Source: Candidatus Latescibacterota bacterium (GTDB taxonomy: Bacteria > Latescibacterota > UBA2968). Taken from it: a stretch of DNA of 64,000 nucleotides. The position numbers and the translations under genes are program-made. Within the stretch, counting starts at the first letter, position 1; each line of letters opens with the position of its first letter. The stretch covers positions 1 through 64,000 of the forward strand of contig JAJEHL010000005.1 in assembly GCA_022823725.1 (NCBI GenBank). Reading direction: 5' to 3'. The notes below the pieces were generated by a model, which saw only the letters and a list, made by a program, of their open reading frames with translations, ran no database searches and was not told the origin of the DNA. This document shows, piece by piece, positions 1 through 9,071 of this stretch.

Positions 1-37
1 CCTTGACTTTGGGGGCTTTGTGCGATACTTTTTTCAT
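1..37 (-). CDS. Possible start of a divergent gene, cut by the window edge
   Basis: A possible reading frame begins with ATG at position 37 on the minus strand and runs off the left edge. Twelve codons are visible, starting MKKVSHKAPK. An AAGGA ribosome-binding sequence lies about 7 bases upstream of the ATG, which is the main support. The lysine-rich start could belong to a small basic protein, but too little is visible to name it. The 251 bases between it and the TonB receptor hold no other gene. They contain a small inverted repeat (CCAAT-TTAC-ATTGG, 91-104) that could be an operator, but I see no convincing promoter boxes. Confidence 0.3.
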   Translation of the reverse strand, partial: MKKVSHKAPKVK

Positions 38-288
38 CACGGGATCCTTTGGTTGAGGACACAGCGTTTTCAGGGTTGAATCTGCTGTATCCAATTTACA
101 TTGGAGCCTCTACTATTTCAACTAAGATAGGCACAACCTCATATATTATTTTACAAGACTATATATCGTCCATTTCATCAAGGCCATCGCATCTTAAATT
201 GTGTTCACACCGTTATTAATTTCAAAAAATCCCTAACCTAAAAAAATATCCGAAGTATTGCGGTAAAAATATAAAAAAGGGAGGACCA

Positions 289-3200
289 ATGTTTTTCTTC
301 AACAGATTTATTCCGATTCTGGTATGTGTGGTATTGCTTCCTAACGTGGTCCAGGCACAATCTGTTGGAACTATTACTGGCACAGTGACCGATGCCGCAA
401 GCGGCGAGAGATTAGAAGTGGTGCAGGTCCATATTTCGACTTTGAAACTGAGCGCAGTGTCGGACGCGCAAGGCCGCTTTACCATTCCAAATGTGCCTGC
501 TGGTGTGCACGAATTGAGGGCCGATCTAATCGGCTATACGACCGCGACAGCAGCAATTACTGTGACAGCAGGAGAAACCGTGACGGTTTCATTGCAGATG
601 AATCCCTCCGCGCTTTATCTGGATGAAGTGGTGGTGACGGGTACGGCATTTAAGGAGGCGCCCATCAGTATGACGTATGCGGTCGCGGTGGTTGGGCGAG
701 AGAAGATGGCAGAGCAGGGGTCTCCTCAGGCGGTTGACTTTTTTAAGAATCTGGGGGCAAGTCACGGCGTGATCGGCGAACGGAGCAGTTGGTACAATGC
801 GGGGCAGGCTGCCACGCTTGCGGAGAGCATTGCCAATGTGAACCTGCGCGGACTGGGGGCTTCGCGGACGCTGGTGTTGATCAATAGCCGCCGTCAGACT
901 TATGTTCCGGCGCGCTTGATTGGAGGACGCTTTGTCGATGTGAATGTTATTCCCTCTGTTGCCATTGACCGGATTGAGGTGCTCAAGGAGGGGGCGTCGG
1001 CTATCTATGGATCGGATGCCGTGGCTGGTGTTGCCAATTTTTTGACCCGCTCCGATTTTGAGGGTTTTGAAGTCTCGGGCGCGCACGAGTATTTCGAAGG
1101 CGCTGGCGATACAAATATAGGCGCGATATGGGGTAAAAAACTCGCCGATGGAACTCATGCTGTTATTTCTGCGGAATGGATGAGACGCCAGGAGCTACCA
1201 TCTACAGAGAGGGATTATTTGTTGCAGCCGTGGCACGGTGGCGGGCAACGCCTCGGATGGTCGAGTTTGGGGAATCCCGGCACCTTTGCCATTGGTGCGC
1301 CAGCTCCGTGGACCGCTGCCATCCACGCTCCCCGATGTGAGGAATTTGGCGGTTTCCGAGAATCCTGGACATGCCGATTCCGCTATCAGCAGTATGAGAA
1401 CCTGGTGGAGGAAATGAGTCATATCCGTGCTTTTGCTGAGCTCAATGGCACTCTGGACAATGGTACGGATTATCACGTAGAGTACCTGTGGGCTGAGGCC
1501 GAGATCCCCAATTGGTACACGACGCCTTCGTACCCTCCGTTCCCACTGACAGATACGAGCATTATGGAAGTCGCGTCCGACCATCCGGGACGGCAGGCAT
1601 TCTGCGAGGACTACGGTGCAAATCCCGGCGATTTGTATTACGACGCCTGCCAGGGTGGGGAGAACTGGTATTTCAATGGTCGGCCCTTTGGAAACTCTGG
1701 TCCCGGACGTATTTTGAGCCGTCAATCGAATACTTTGCGCATGGTGGCTTCGGCAAATGGCGATTTTAAGGCGGTCGGCGGTCGAGATGCCCATTTTGAT
1801 GTGGGTCTTGCTTATTCGCGCACTTCGGGCAATTACAATTTGCCGGGGGTGTACATCGAGCGGTTATTCCTCGGCTTCCGCGGTTTTGGGGGACCAGATT
1901 GCGGCGTTGACGTGGAGGCAGATCCGACGTCTCTTGCGGGGATGAGACTCGGACGGATCTACAACCAGGTAGCAGGACAGGGCAACTGTCATTACTACAA
2001 CCCCTTCGGCAATGCCATAGAGTTCACGGATCAATATGGATCGAATTTTGAGAACTCGCCGAATCCCGGTTATCGCCCCGATCTTGCGAATAGTCCCGAA
2101 TTGCGGGAGTGGCTCGCCAATCAGGAAGTCGATCTACAAAGCACCGCGGATATGCTGGTCGCCGATGCGACGCTGACGGGAACATGGACAGAGAACGTCT
2201 GGCTCAACGCGAGTTATGCCGCCGGGTATCAGTTCCGCAAGCTCAGTGCTACTGGCGATCCAAACGATCCGGGCGATGTGACCATCAATCCATGTCCGGT
2301 TCCGGGGGATAAGGGGTGCTCAGAGGAAGATAAGTTCGGTCCCTATGCGTTCACAAATGTGAATCGGCCATACTCCGAAGACCAGACGGTACACCGCTTT
2401 TTTGGTGAAATCCCCCTGAGTCTGGGAGAGCGCGTTGATGTGCAACTCGCCGCGAATTACGAGTTCCACGATGTGGCGAGTAGTTTCGATCCCAAGGTCG
2501 GCTGGCGCGTGCAACTTGCGGAATCCCCAGCCCATTCGCTGTTTATGCGAGGCTCGGTGCAGACGACATTTCGCACGCCATCGCTGGACGATGTGAATGA
2601 AAGCCCGTTATCGACACTCGAGTGGATTAACCAGACGGGTGCGTACCAGACGGTCGATAGAATTGGGAGCAAGGACCTCAAACCGGAACAGGCTTTTACC
2701 TATAATGCGGGCCTCGCGCTGGTGACAGAGGCTGGATTTGAAGCAACTTTCGACTATTGGCGCTACGATTTCAGCGATGTCATAGGCGCTATGCCCTACG
2801 GTGCCATTACCGGCCTTTACTCATCCGAAGATCAGCGCGTGCGGGATGCGGTGAAGCGATTTATTGTCTGTCCGGATGGAGTGGGCACTGGTACATGCGC
2901 GGCCTCAGCACTCGAGCGGGTGCGGGTTGATATTGTCAACTGGCCGGGGGTCAAGACTTCGGGAATCGATGTGCATTTGAGCACGCGGATGCCAGCGGGT
3001 ACAGGGCAATTCGCGGCCAGTCTGGATGGTACTTATACGCTGTCGTATGAGACAAAGGAGTTGATGCTGAGCGGCAGCGATCTGGTGCTCCAGGAGGGGG
3101 CAGACGCCGCGGGTTACTTGAATTTTGGCAATCCGATTGCGACTTCGCTTCCCAAGTTGAAAGGACGGGTATCGGCGGGCTATCACTGGAAGACTTATAG

Positions 3201-3489
3201 TTTGGTGAGTTATGTGAATTATATTTCGTCTTATGAGGACCGGGGGTCAATGGGGTCCGATAATGATACTATTAGAAATTTATTCGGTACTATTGATTCG
3301 TTTGTCACATGGGATGTGAGTTTTCTGTGGAATGTGTCCAGAGGCGTAAATATCGCATTTTCTGGAATGAACCTGCTCGGCACCAGGCCACCTCTGGTGA
3401 ATATCGAACAAGCCTATGATGGCTTCACGCACGATCCCAAAGAGCGGCGGTTGAAGTTGGGCCTTACCTATAAACTCGAGAGTTTTTAA
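289..3489 (+). CDS. TonB-dependent outer-membrane receptor with carboxypeptidase-regulatory-like N-terminal domain
   Basis: This is a 1066-residue outer-membrane receptor of the kind that uses TonB/ExbB energy to import oligosaccharides, siderophores or other large ligands. A signal peptide covers about residues 1-23. A CarboxypepD_reg-like beta-sandwich follows at about 28-110 and ends in the characteristic LDEVVVTG linker. The plug domain is at about 120-255 (NLRGLGASRTLVLIN, IDRIEVLKEGASAIYGSDA), and the rest is a 22-stranded-type barrel ending in the terminal phenylalanine expected for outer-membrane insertion. The start follows a GGGAGG ribosome-binding site. Several predicted extracellular stretches carry paired cysteines, suggesting disulfide-stapled loops. 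No SusD-like partner lies downstream. The next gene, an RraA-like aldolase, starts 7 bases after the stop and is probably co-transcribed. The substrate is unknown. Confidence 0.95.
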   Translation: MFFFNRFIPILVCVVLLPNVVQAQSVGTITGTVTDAASGERLEVVQVHISTLKLSAVSDAQGRFTIPNVPAGVHELRADLIGYTTATAAITVTAGETVTVSLQMNPSALYLDEVVVTGTAFKEAPISMTYAVAVVGREKMAEQGSPQAVDFFKNLGASHGVIGERSSWYNAGQAATLAESIANVNLRGLGASRTLVLINSRRQTYVPARLIGGRFVDVNVIPSVAIDRIEVLKEGASAIYGSDAVAGVANFLTRSDFEGFEVSGAHEYFEGAGDTNIGAIWGKKLADGTHAVISAEWMRRQELPSTERDYLLQPWHGGGQRLGWSSLGNPGTFAIGAPAPWTAAIHAPRCEEFGGFRESWTCRFRYQQYENLVEEMSHIRAFAELNGTLDNGTDYHVEYLWAEAEIPNWYTTPSYPPFPLTDTSIMEVASDHPGRQAFCEDYGANPGDLYYDACQGGENWYFNGRPFGNSGPGRILSRQSNTLRMVASANGDFKAVGGRDAHFDVGLAYSRTSGNYNLPGVYIERLFLGFRGFGGPDCGVDVEADPTSLAGMRLGRIYNQVAGQGNCHYYNPFGNAIEFTDQYGSNFENSPNPGYRPDLANSPELREWLANQEVDLQSTADMLVADATLTGTWTENVWLNASYAAGYQFRKLSATGDPNDPGDVTINPCPVPGDKGCSEEDKFGPYAFTNVNRPYSEDQTVHRFFGEIPLSLGERVDVQLAANYEFHDVASSFDPKVGWRVQLAESPAHSLFMRGSVQTTFRTPSLDDVNESPLSTLEWINQTGAYQTVDRIGSKDLKPEQAFTYNAGLALVTEAGFEATFDYWRYDFSDVIGAMPYGAITGLYSSEDQRVRDAVKRFIVCPDGVGTGTCAASALERVRVDIVNWPGVKTSGIDVHLSTRMPAGTGQFAASLDGTYTLSYETKELMLSGSDLVLQEGADAAGYLNFGNPIATSLPKLKGRVSAGYHWKTYSLVSYVNYISSYEDRGSMGSDNDTIRNLFGTIDSFVTWDVSFLWNVSRGVNIAFSGMNLLGTRPPLVNIEQAYDGFTHDPKERRLKLGLTYKLESF

Positions 3490-3496
3490 AACAAAA

Positions 3497-4237
3497 ATGT
3501 CTGAGCACGATCCTTTTGATCTGAGAAAATACTACCGTTATTTGCGGGTTGTTGATGTGGTAGATGCGATGGATGGGGTTGGGTATTTCAATACGGGATT
3601 GGTGGATGCCGATATTCGCCCCTTGTGGCAGGGAATGAAGTTCTGGGGCGTGGCATTTACCGTGCGCTGTGTGCCCGCAAATCGCCCAATGTGGAAACTG
3701 GATACGACCGAGGAGATTGTGAAGGCTCATGGCGCGTGGTTCAGCGAGGTGGGCAACCTGAGTTATCGCGATGAGATTCGAGAAGGACATGTCGTGGTTA
3801 CAGATACGGGAGGAAGCGGTGAGGTCGGCATGTGGGGGTCTGCAAATAGTCTTGGCCTGATTGCCAAAGGCGCTGTTGGGATTGTGACGGATGGTTATTG
3901 CCGGGATACTGGTGAGTTGATTTTGCAGAAGACCCCAATTTGTTCGCGAGCGAGAGGTCGAACGATTATTCCTGGTCGGATTATGGCAGTTGAAGCACAG
4001 GTTCCCGTCGGGTGCGGCGGTGTGCAGGTACGGCCCGGCGATATGGTGGGATGCGATGACGACGGCGTTGTTGTGGTGCCCTGTGAAATTGCACATGAAG
4101 TCGCTATTCACGCTCGTGCGATTTTGATTGCCGATATGAAATCGCGCAAAAGGCATTATGAAACCCTGGGCATGCCTATGGATGAGACTGTCGATTGGGA
4201 ATCTGTGGAAGCGTATTACAAGGGTCTCGATATCTAA
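3497..4237 (+). CDS. RraA / HMG-aldolase family protein
   Basis: This 246-residue protein belongs to the RraA fold, which includes 4-hydroxy-4-methyl-2-oxoglutarate/oxaloacetate-type aldolases as well as regulators of RNase E. The central block GSANSLGLIAKGAVGIVTDG leads into CRD (R136, D137), matching the family's substrate- and metal-binding Arg-Asp pair, and GDMVGCDDDGVVVVP follows at about 177-191. A catabolic aldolase or decarboxylase role is more likely than RNase regulation, because the surrounding genes are sugar-acid enzymes and there is no RNase E context. The gene sits 7 bases after the TonB receptor and is followed by two strong hairpins, so it probably ends the receptor transcript. 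The C-terminal region of about 40 residues is longer than in the shortest family members. Confidence 0.85.
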   Translation: MSEHDPFDLRKYYRYLRVVDVVDAMDGVGYFNTGLVDADIRPLWQGMKFWGVAFTVRCVPANRPMWKLDTTEEIVKAHGAWFSEVGNLSYRDEIREGHVVVTDTGGSGEVGMWGSANSLGLIAKGAVGIVTDGYCRDTGELILQKTPICSRARGRTIIPGRIMAVEAQVPVGCGGVQVRPGDMVGCDDDGVVVVPCEIAHEVAIHARAILIADMKSRKRHYETLGMPMDETVDWESVEAYYKGLDI

Positions 4238-4241
4238 GCGT

Positions 4242-4272
4242 AAGCCCGTCAAGTTGTGATGACGGGCTTTTG
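4242..4272 (+). terminator. Rho-independent terminator after the RraA-like gene
   Basis: A 10-bp perfect stem (AAGCCCGTCA at 4242-4251 with TGACGGGCTT at 4260-4269) has an 8-base loop and a short T-rich tail. It begins only a few bases after the stop codon. Confidence 0.8.
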
Positions 4273-4292
4273 TTGTTCCAATATGTACACAA

Positions 4293-4328
4293 CACGTGAG
4301 GTGATTTCACGCCTCACGTGTTTTTTTT
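4293..4328 (+). terminator. Second terminator hairpin, overlapping the end of the convergent gene
   Basis: A 9-bp stem (CACGTGAGG at 4293-4301 with CCTCACGTG at 4312-4320) is followed by eight Ts. It would stop plus-strand transcripts. Its right arm and T-run also encode the last residues (KKTREA) of the convergent enolase-superfamily gene, so the terminator is embedded in coding sequence. Confidence 0.75.
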
Positions 4329-5563
4329 CGCACGGGAGATTTTTGCGATTCGCTGTACAATTTGTCAAATGCTTCTGTGCCGTCGTCTTCAATGACGTCG
4401 AGTGATGAGTCGGGTTCTGATATGGGCTGGGCATCTTCGGGATAGACGTGGTGCATGTCCTGTTTTGTGCAAGCGTAATAGGTGACTTCACCACTTTTGC
4501 GGCGGTACGCGTACAGGTGGCGCGGGGGATCAATCCAGGTGTAGTCTGCGGCGTATTGTTCCAATGCGGCGGGATCAATTTCTACGCCGAGGCCCGGGGT
4601 TTCGGTGACGCGGTAAAAGCCGCCCCGAACTTCGATCGCGGGTTTTACGAGTTGATGTTCCCAGATGTTCATGCACGTAATGGCGGGCCATTTGGCCTGA
4701 GGGAGGACCGCACCCAAATGCGCTGCCCAGGCTGTTGTGATGCCAGAGCCGACGAGTTGCAGCCAGAAGGGTTTGTTCCATTGTTCGCATACGGATGCTT
4801 GTTTGAGGAGGCGCGAGGCGCCTGCACAGATGACAAAACCATCAGTGACATCTTCTTTCATGGTCGTTTCAATAGGTGGATTGTTGTAGTGCATGGCAAT
4901 GGGCCGCGCGATCAGATTTCTGATTTGCTTATTGCCCGCCACGTCGTTTTGTGGAATCGGCGTTTCGATCATCGCCACTTCGGGATAGGCTTCCAATTCC
5001 CGAAGATGTGGGATTGCATTGGCGGAGTTGGCGAGGGTGCCGTTGTAGTCCAGGTCGAGGTGAAAACCGGGTGGAACTACTTTTTGAACAGCCTGAATGG
5101 CCGCGTGCAGGTCAAACCAGGGACGGGCTTTGAGTTTTGAACTGGTATATCCCGCCTGGGCGGCTTGTCGGCACTCTTCTGCCCATCCTTCGGGGGGCAT
5201 GTCCATATTCCACCAGGAAATTGGACACCAGTCGCGCACTTTTGTGCCCAACAGGCGGTATATGGGAACGCCTTGCGCTTTTGCTATAGCATCAAATAGA
5301 GCCATTTGTACGCCAGCGCCGAGGCTGTCATCCCACATCAATTCAGCGGCGGGTCTGCCGACGATTCTGTCTTCGATATCGCCCGGTACTTTGGCCCAGG
5401 TGTAGTTGGGTATGGTTTCTCCCCATCCCTCAATGCCATTTTCGAGCGTGATATGGCAAATCTGGTGTATCCGCCAGTGTGGAAGCCAGTAGCCGAGGTG
5501 TTTCTGGCTGTGTGGCGTGAAGGGCACGTCGAGATTGATGAGTTCAATGGTTTTGATTTTCAT
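4307..5563 (-). CDS. Enolase-superfamily enzyme (mandelate racemase/muconate lactonizing type) with altered active site
   Basis: This 418-residue protein has the N-terminal capping domain (IELINLDVPFTP) and TIM barrel of the mandelate racemase/muconate lactonizing group, which abstracts a proton alpha to a carboxylate. I chose ATG 5563 because GGAGG lies 6 bases upstream; a longer frame from 5608 exists but lacks such a site. The strand-2 lysine pair is present (SKLKARP), as are the first two metal ligands (LDLDYN and MIETPIP). The third metal ligand is not obvious: the strand-5 segment reads RPIAMHYNN with histidine where aspartate or glutamate is usual. The strand-6 lysine also seems lost (GFVICAG). 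An acidic tail of about 50 residues extends past the barrel. The substrate cannot be predicted. Confidence 0.85.
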   Translation of the reverse strand: MKIKTIELINLDVPFTPHSQKHLGYWLPHWRIHQICHITLENGIEGWGETIPNYTWAKVPGDIEDRIVGRPAAELMWDDSLGAGVQMALFDAIAKAQGVPIYRLLGTKVRDWCPISWWNMDMPPEGWAEECRQAAQAGYTSSKLKARPWFDLHAAIQAVQKVVPPGFHLDLDYNGTLANSANAIPHLRELEAYPEVAMIETPIPQNDVAGNKQIRNLIARPIAMHYNNPPIETTMKEDVTDGFVICAGASRLLKQASVCEQWNKPFWLQLVGSGITTAWAAHLGAVLPQAKWPAITCMNIWEHQLVKPAIEVRGGFYRVTETPGLGVEIDPAALEQYAADYTWIDPPRHLYAYRRKSGEVTYYACTKQDMHHVYPEDAQPISEPDSSLDVIEDDGTEAFDKLYSESQKSPVRKKTREA

Positions 5564-5773
5564 ATTTGCCTCCGGGAAAGTTGATGTGTATAGCGCACGA
5601 TATGACACGCATAGCGCGATGTCAAGTACAACGGGAGAAAGAAAACGTGCATAGGCTAAAAAGTTGGTTTATATTGGAGTTCAGTAAACGAATCAACGAA
5701 GTTCGCATTGATTTTGGATGGTAGGACGGGGACAATGAACAGGTCTGGACTACGACCAGTTGTACTCCGCTCC

Positions 5774-5819
5774 TTAATTCTTAATTCCTAATTTTTAATT
5801 CTCAATTTTTAATTCTTAA
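5774..5819. repeat. AT-rich short tandem repeat (AATTAAGAATTA family)
   Basis: Imperfect tandem copies of TTAATTCTTAATT lie just before the ribosome-binding site of the next gene. The same unit, in the opposite orientation, occurs at 18001-18020 and 30111-30139. Upstream of it, 5564-5773 shows no other gene and presumably holds the divergent promoters. Confidence 0.7.
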
Positions 5820-5832
5820 AAGGAGGCGATGT

Positions 5833-6822
5833 ATGGCAGTGCAGTGTATTCATCTGGGTGTTGGCGGCAGAGGAAAGTGGCCGGTTGCTATGTTTGCTGA
5901 GCGAGATGATGTGGAAAGTGCGGCTTTTGTCGATGTTCACGAAGGCAATATGAATGACGCTATGGAAGTGTCGGGTTTGCCCGAGTCGAAGTGTTTTAGA
6001 TCGCTTGAACAAGCCCTGAACAACGTGGAATCGGATTGTGTAATCGTTATCACGCCTCCAGATTCTCACGCGGATATGATTTTGGAAGCGGTAAGGGCGG
6101 GAAAGCACGTTCTGGTCGAAAAGCCGTTTACGAAGACTCTGGCGTCGGCAAAGCATGTTGTGGAGGAAGCCGATCGCATGGGGGTCAAGGTGGGGGTGAG
6201 CCAAAATGCCAAATACAATGCAGCGACGATGACACTATCGCGTCACTTGAGAGAAGAGACGTATGGCAAGGCGAGTTTCGGGCTTTTTACCAAGGTGGGA
6301 TGGCGCAGCAAGGGGGTACACCATTCGGGTCACGACGATCATTCTTATTTGTGGGAACGAGGCATTCACGACCTGGATACGATGCGATATATTATGGGCG
6401 AGTTGCCCGTGCGAATGTGGGCGCATAGTTTTAATCCGCCATGGAGTCCGTATAAGGGTGGGGCAGGTGTTTCGGGATGGGTGGAATTTGATGGGGGCGC
6501 AACTGCGACCTATTTTGCGACTTTTGAGCCGCATAAATCGGGTGGTGAAACCCGGGTGGATGTGGATGAAGGTACGCTTTCTCTTGAGGGTGGCAATCTC
6601 GTTTTGACGCGCCGCAAAGCTGATCCGGAAATATTGCCTCTGGATGGGGGACCTGCTTCGACAGATTTGATTGTCAATCAATTTGTCGCGTGGATAAATG
6701 GCGGTGAAGAACCCGAGTTTTCCGGGCGCAATAATCTGGTGACTGTGGCGATGGTCGAAGGGATGGGGATTTCCTCAGAGTCCGGGCGAATTGTGTCGCT
6801 CAAGGAGTTTGTGAACGTGTGA
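5833..6822 (+). CDS. Gfo/Idh/MocA-family oxidoreductase
   Basis: This 329-residue NAD(P)-dependent sugar or polyol dehydrogenase has an N-terminal Rossmann fold (LGVGGRGKWPVAMF) and the family EKP motif in HVLVEKPFTKTL, whose lysine takes part in catalysis. The C-terminal alpha/beta domain follows, with GIHDLDTMRYIMG at about residues 177-189. The start is supported by AGGAGG 8 bases upstream. Members oxidise or epimerise sugars, inositols and uronates; the substrate here is unknown. It is the first of five family members in the window. Confidence 0.9.
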   Translation: MAVQCIHLGVGGRGKWPVAMFAERDDVESAAFVDVHEGNMNDAMEVSGLPESKCFRSLEQALNNVESDCVIVITPPDSHADMILEAVRAGKHVLVEKPFTKTLASAKHVVEEADRMGVKVGVSQNAKYNAATMTLSRHLREETYGKASFGLFTKVGWRSKGVHHSGHDDHSYLWERGIHDLDTMRYIMGELPVRMWAHSFNPPWSPYKGGAGVSGWVEFDGGATATYFATFEPHKSGGETRVDVDEGTLSLEGGNLVLTRRKADPEILPLDGGPASTDLIVNQFVAWINGGEEPEFSGRNNLVTVAMVEGMGISSESGRIVSLKEFVNV

Positions 6823-6855
6823 GTGGGGTGTTGCCATCATCCGGATGAGGGGCAC

Positions 6856-7920
6856 ATGAACTATATCGGAAGCAAGTATTCTCTGCGTGACTTCCTTGAG
6901 GAGGGTATTTTAAAGAATGTAAATTCGGATTATAAGGTGTTCTGTGATGTTTTTGCTGGCACTGGTGTTGTGGGGGCGCATTTTAAGCAGAAGGGCTTTA
7001 AGATTATCTCTAACGATATTCAGCATTATGCTTATTGTCTCAATCGCGCACTTGTAGGCATTAATCGCATCCCTTCATTCTCTGGAATTCTGGATGATCT
7101 GATACCTGCTGCACAATCCTGCAATACTATCGACACTGTATTGGAATATCTCAATAATCTGAATGGAAAATCCGGATTTATCTATCGCAATTATTGCCCG
7201 GGGGGAACAGAGGGGACGGAGTTTAAGAGACAGTATTTCTCCGATGAGAATGGCACGCGGTGTGATGCAATTCGGATACAGATTGAGGAGTGGTGGCAGT
7301 CGGGCAAGCTGACGGAGGATGAGTATTTTTATCTTTTGGCGAGTTTGATCGATGCTGCAGATCGGGTTGCAAATACGGCGTCGGTTTATGGTGCATTTTT
7401 GAAACATATCAAGAAGAGTGCGATGAAGCCCCTGCAATTGAAGCGTCTTGCCATTGTCGAAAGCGGTGAGGACCACGAAGTACACAATGTGAATGGGCAG
7501 GAGTTGGTTGAGCGTCTGTCTTGCGATGTGCTGTATATGGACCCGCCCTATAATCATCGCCAGTACTGTGCAAATTATCATGTGCTGGAGACACTGGCGA
7601 GGTATGATAAGCCAGCCTTGAAAGGCGTGACTGGGCTGCGGCCACAGGACGATCAAAAATCGGATTTCTGTATGAAGAGACGGGCTTTACCCGCATTTGA
7701 GAAGATGGTTAAAAAGACTTCGGCGCAGTATGTATTCCTCAGCTATAATAGCGAGGGGATTATGGGTAAGGATGAGATTTTGCAGACAATGGGACAATAC
7801 GGCAAGGTGGATCTGATGACGCGGGATTATCAGCGTTTTCGGGCGGATGTGGATCGGGAGAATCGGGTTTATAAAGCAGATCAGGTGGAGGAGTATCTAT
7901 TCTGTCTGAACAAGCAGTGA
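6856..7920 (+). CDS. D12-class DNA adenine-N6 methyltransferase, orphan
   Basis: This 354-residue protein has the order of motifs seen in Dam/DpnM-type N6-adenine methyltransferases. YIGSK at residues 3-7 is the SAM-contacting motif X, DVFAGTGVVG at 31-40 is motif I, and DPPY at 229-232 is the catalytic motif IV. I chose ATG 6856 because GAGGGG lies just upstream; an in-frame GTG at 6823, immediately after the previous stop, is a less likely start. No restriction endonuclease or specificity gene is adjacent, so it looks like a solitary methyltransferase used for regulation or marking, or acquired by transfer. The about 190-residue spacing between motifs I and IV is typical of the group. The target sequence is unknown. 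Confidence 0.88.
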   Translation: MNYIGSKYSLRDFLEEGILKNVNSDYKVFCDVFAGTGVVGAHFKQKGFKIISNDIQHYAYCLNRALVGINRIPSFSGILDDLIPAAQSCNTIDTVLEYLNNLNGKSGFIYRNYCPGGTEGTEFKRQYFSDENGTRCDAIRIQIEEWWQSGKLTEDEYFYLLASLIDAADRVANTASVYGAFLKHIKKSAMKPLQLKRLAIVESGEDHEVHNVNGQELVERLSCDVLYMDPPYNHRQYCANYHVLETLARYDKPALKGVTGLRPQDDQKSDFCMKRRALPAFEKMVKKTSAQYVFLSYNSEGIMGKDEILQTMGQYGKVDLMTRDYQRFRADVDRENRVYKADQVEEYLFCLNKQ

Positions 7921-7932
7921 GGTACAGGACGT

Positions 7933-9069
7933 TTGATAGGTCAGATCACATATATTGCATTGTTTTTGGTGCTGGTTTTTGCAGTTCATCAACCATCTCA
8001 AATACAGGGAAAAACGATGATTGTTGCAACGCAGAGTTCATCGGAGAAGTCAAAAGCCGCAGCCGATTTTGTGGGCGATGGCGTGGGTGATCAGGAGGAG
8101 ATTTACGAGGCAATTCACGCGCTTCCATCATCTGGCGGGACTGTGACGCTGATGGAGGGCACGTATGATATTCGCAAGGTAGAGGGCAAGCTCGGAGGGG
8201 TGATCATTGACCGCAGCAATGTGACGCTGGCAGGGCAGGGGACAGCCACGCGGTTGATTCTGGCACCGGATCAAAATACCAATGTGATCCGCATTATCGG
8301 GAATGGCGTGGGAAATATTGTGATTCGGGATCTCTGGGTAGATCAGAATCGGGACCAGAATCCGTATAACGGGGCTGAGTTTGTAAATATTTCACACGGA
8401 CGATTCGAATATAATGGCATTAAAGCGTTTTGTGCAGAGCCAGGCGGGTCCAGTCCGGAGCCGACGCACAATATTACGATTGAGAATTGTACGGTGTTGA
8501 ACGCGCAGAGGCTGGGTATTATGCTCGATGGGCCCAATATGCGGGTGGTGAATAACCACCTGGGCAATGCCCACTCCGATGCGGTAGAGCTTCTGGAGGG
8601 TCCGGGTTTTGTGATGGGAAATTTTGTGGAGATTACCGGGCGCACGCATGTTGCGGTGGGTTCTGATCGCGGAAATTCGATTATTATGGCGAATAATGTC
8701 GTGCATGTGCGAGAGGGGGGCGATCTGGATATTGCTTTTCGGTCCTGGGCAGATTCAGAGCGGCATGTGATTTCCAATAATATCGTTATGGTGGATCAGG
8801 GCGGAAAGTTGGGCCTGGCGATGGATGTGCGCGGGTTTGATACGTCTGTTACGGGAAATGTGATTCGGGGACGGGACGAGGCGGAGCGCCTGCCTCTGTG
8901 GCTTACTGGCGCAGGTATGGCGGTAACAGGCAATCATTTTCAGAATGTGGAACTGATCGTGAATGATCAGACCGGTACGAATCGCCCGATTCTGATTCAG
9001 GGTAATATAATGGAAAATTCCGACGTTTCGCATGAGGTGGGGAATCTGATTCGCTCGGAGGGAGATTGA
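7933..9069 (+). CDS. Secreted right-handed beta-helix (pectate-lyase-like) protein
   Basis: This 378-residue protein starts with a hydrophobic signal peptide (about residues 1-26, TYIALFLVLVFAVHQ) and continues as a pectin-lyase-fold right-handed beta-helix. The first coil has the usual pattern of a glycine-rich turn before GGTVTLMEGTYDI, and later coils show repeated NITIENCTV, NMRVVNNHL and SIIMANNVV rungs. The start is TTG at 7933; ATG 8017 would remove the signal peptide and is therefore less likely. Such proteins usually cleave or bind acidic polysaccharides outside the cell, but no catalytic residues could be assigned. The next gene begins 2 bases past its stop. Confidence 0.8.
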   Translation: MIGQITYIALFLVLVFAVHQPSQIQGKTMIVATQSSSEKSKAAADFVGDGVGDQEEIYEAIHALPSSGGTVTLMEGTYDIRKVEGKLGGVIIDRSNVTLAGQGTATRLILAPDQNTNVIRIIGNGVGNIVIRDLWVDQNRDQNPYNGAEFVNISHGRFEYNGIKAFCAEPGGSSPEPTHNITIENCTVLNAQRLGIMLDGPNMRVVNNHLGNAHSDAVELLEGPGFVMGNFVEITGRTHVAVGSDRGNSIIMANNVVHVREGGDLDIAFRSWADSERHVISNNIVMVDQGGKLGLAMDVRGFDTSVTGNVIRGRDEAERLPLWLTGAGMAVTGNHFQNVELIVNDQTGTNRPILIQGNIMENSDVSHEVGNLIRSEGD

Positions 9070-9071
9070 GT

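Noticed and set aside
3464-4252. Minus-strand open frame of 262 codons opposite the RraA-like gene
   Set aside because: It is antisense to a gene with clear family motifs, has no recognisable domain, and includes the terminator hairpin. It is a codon-bias shadow.
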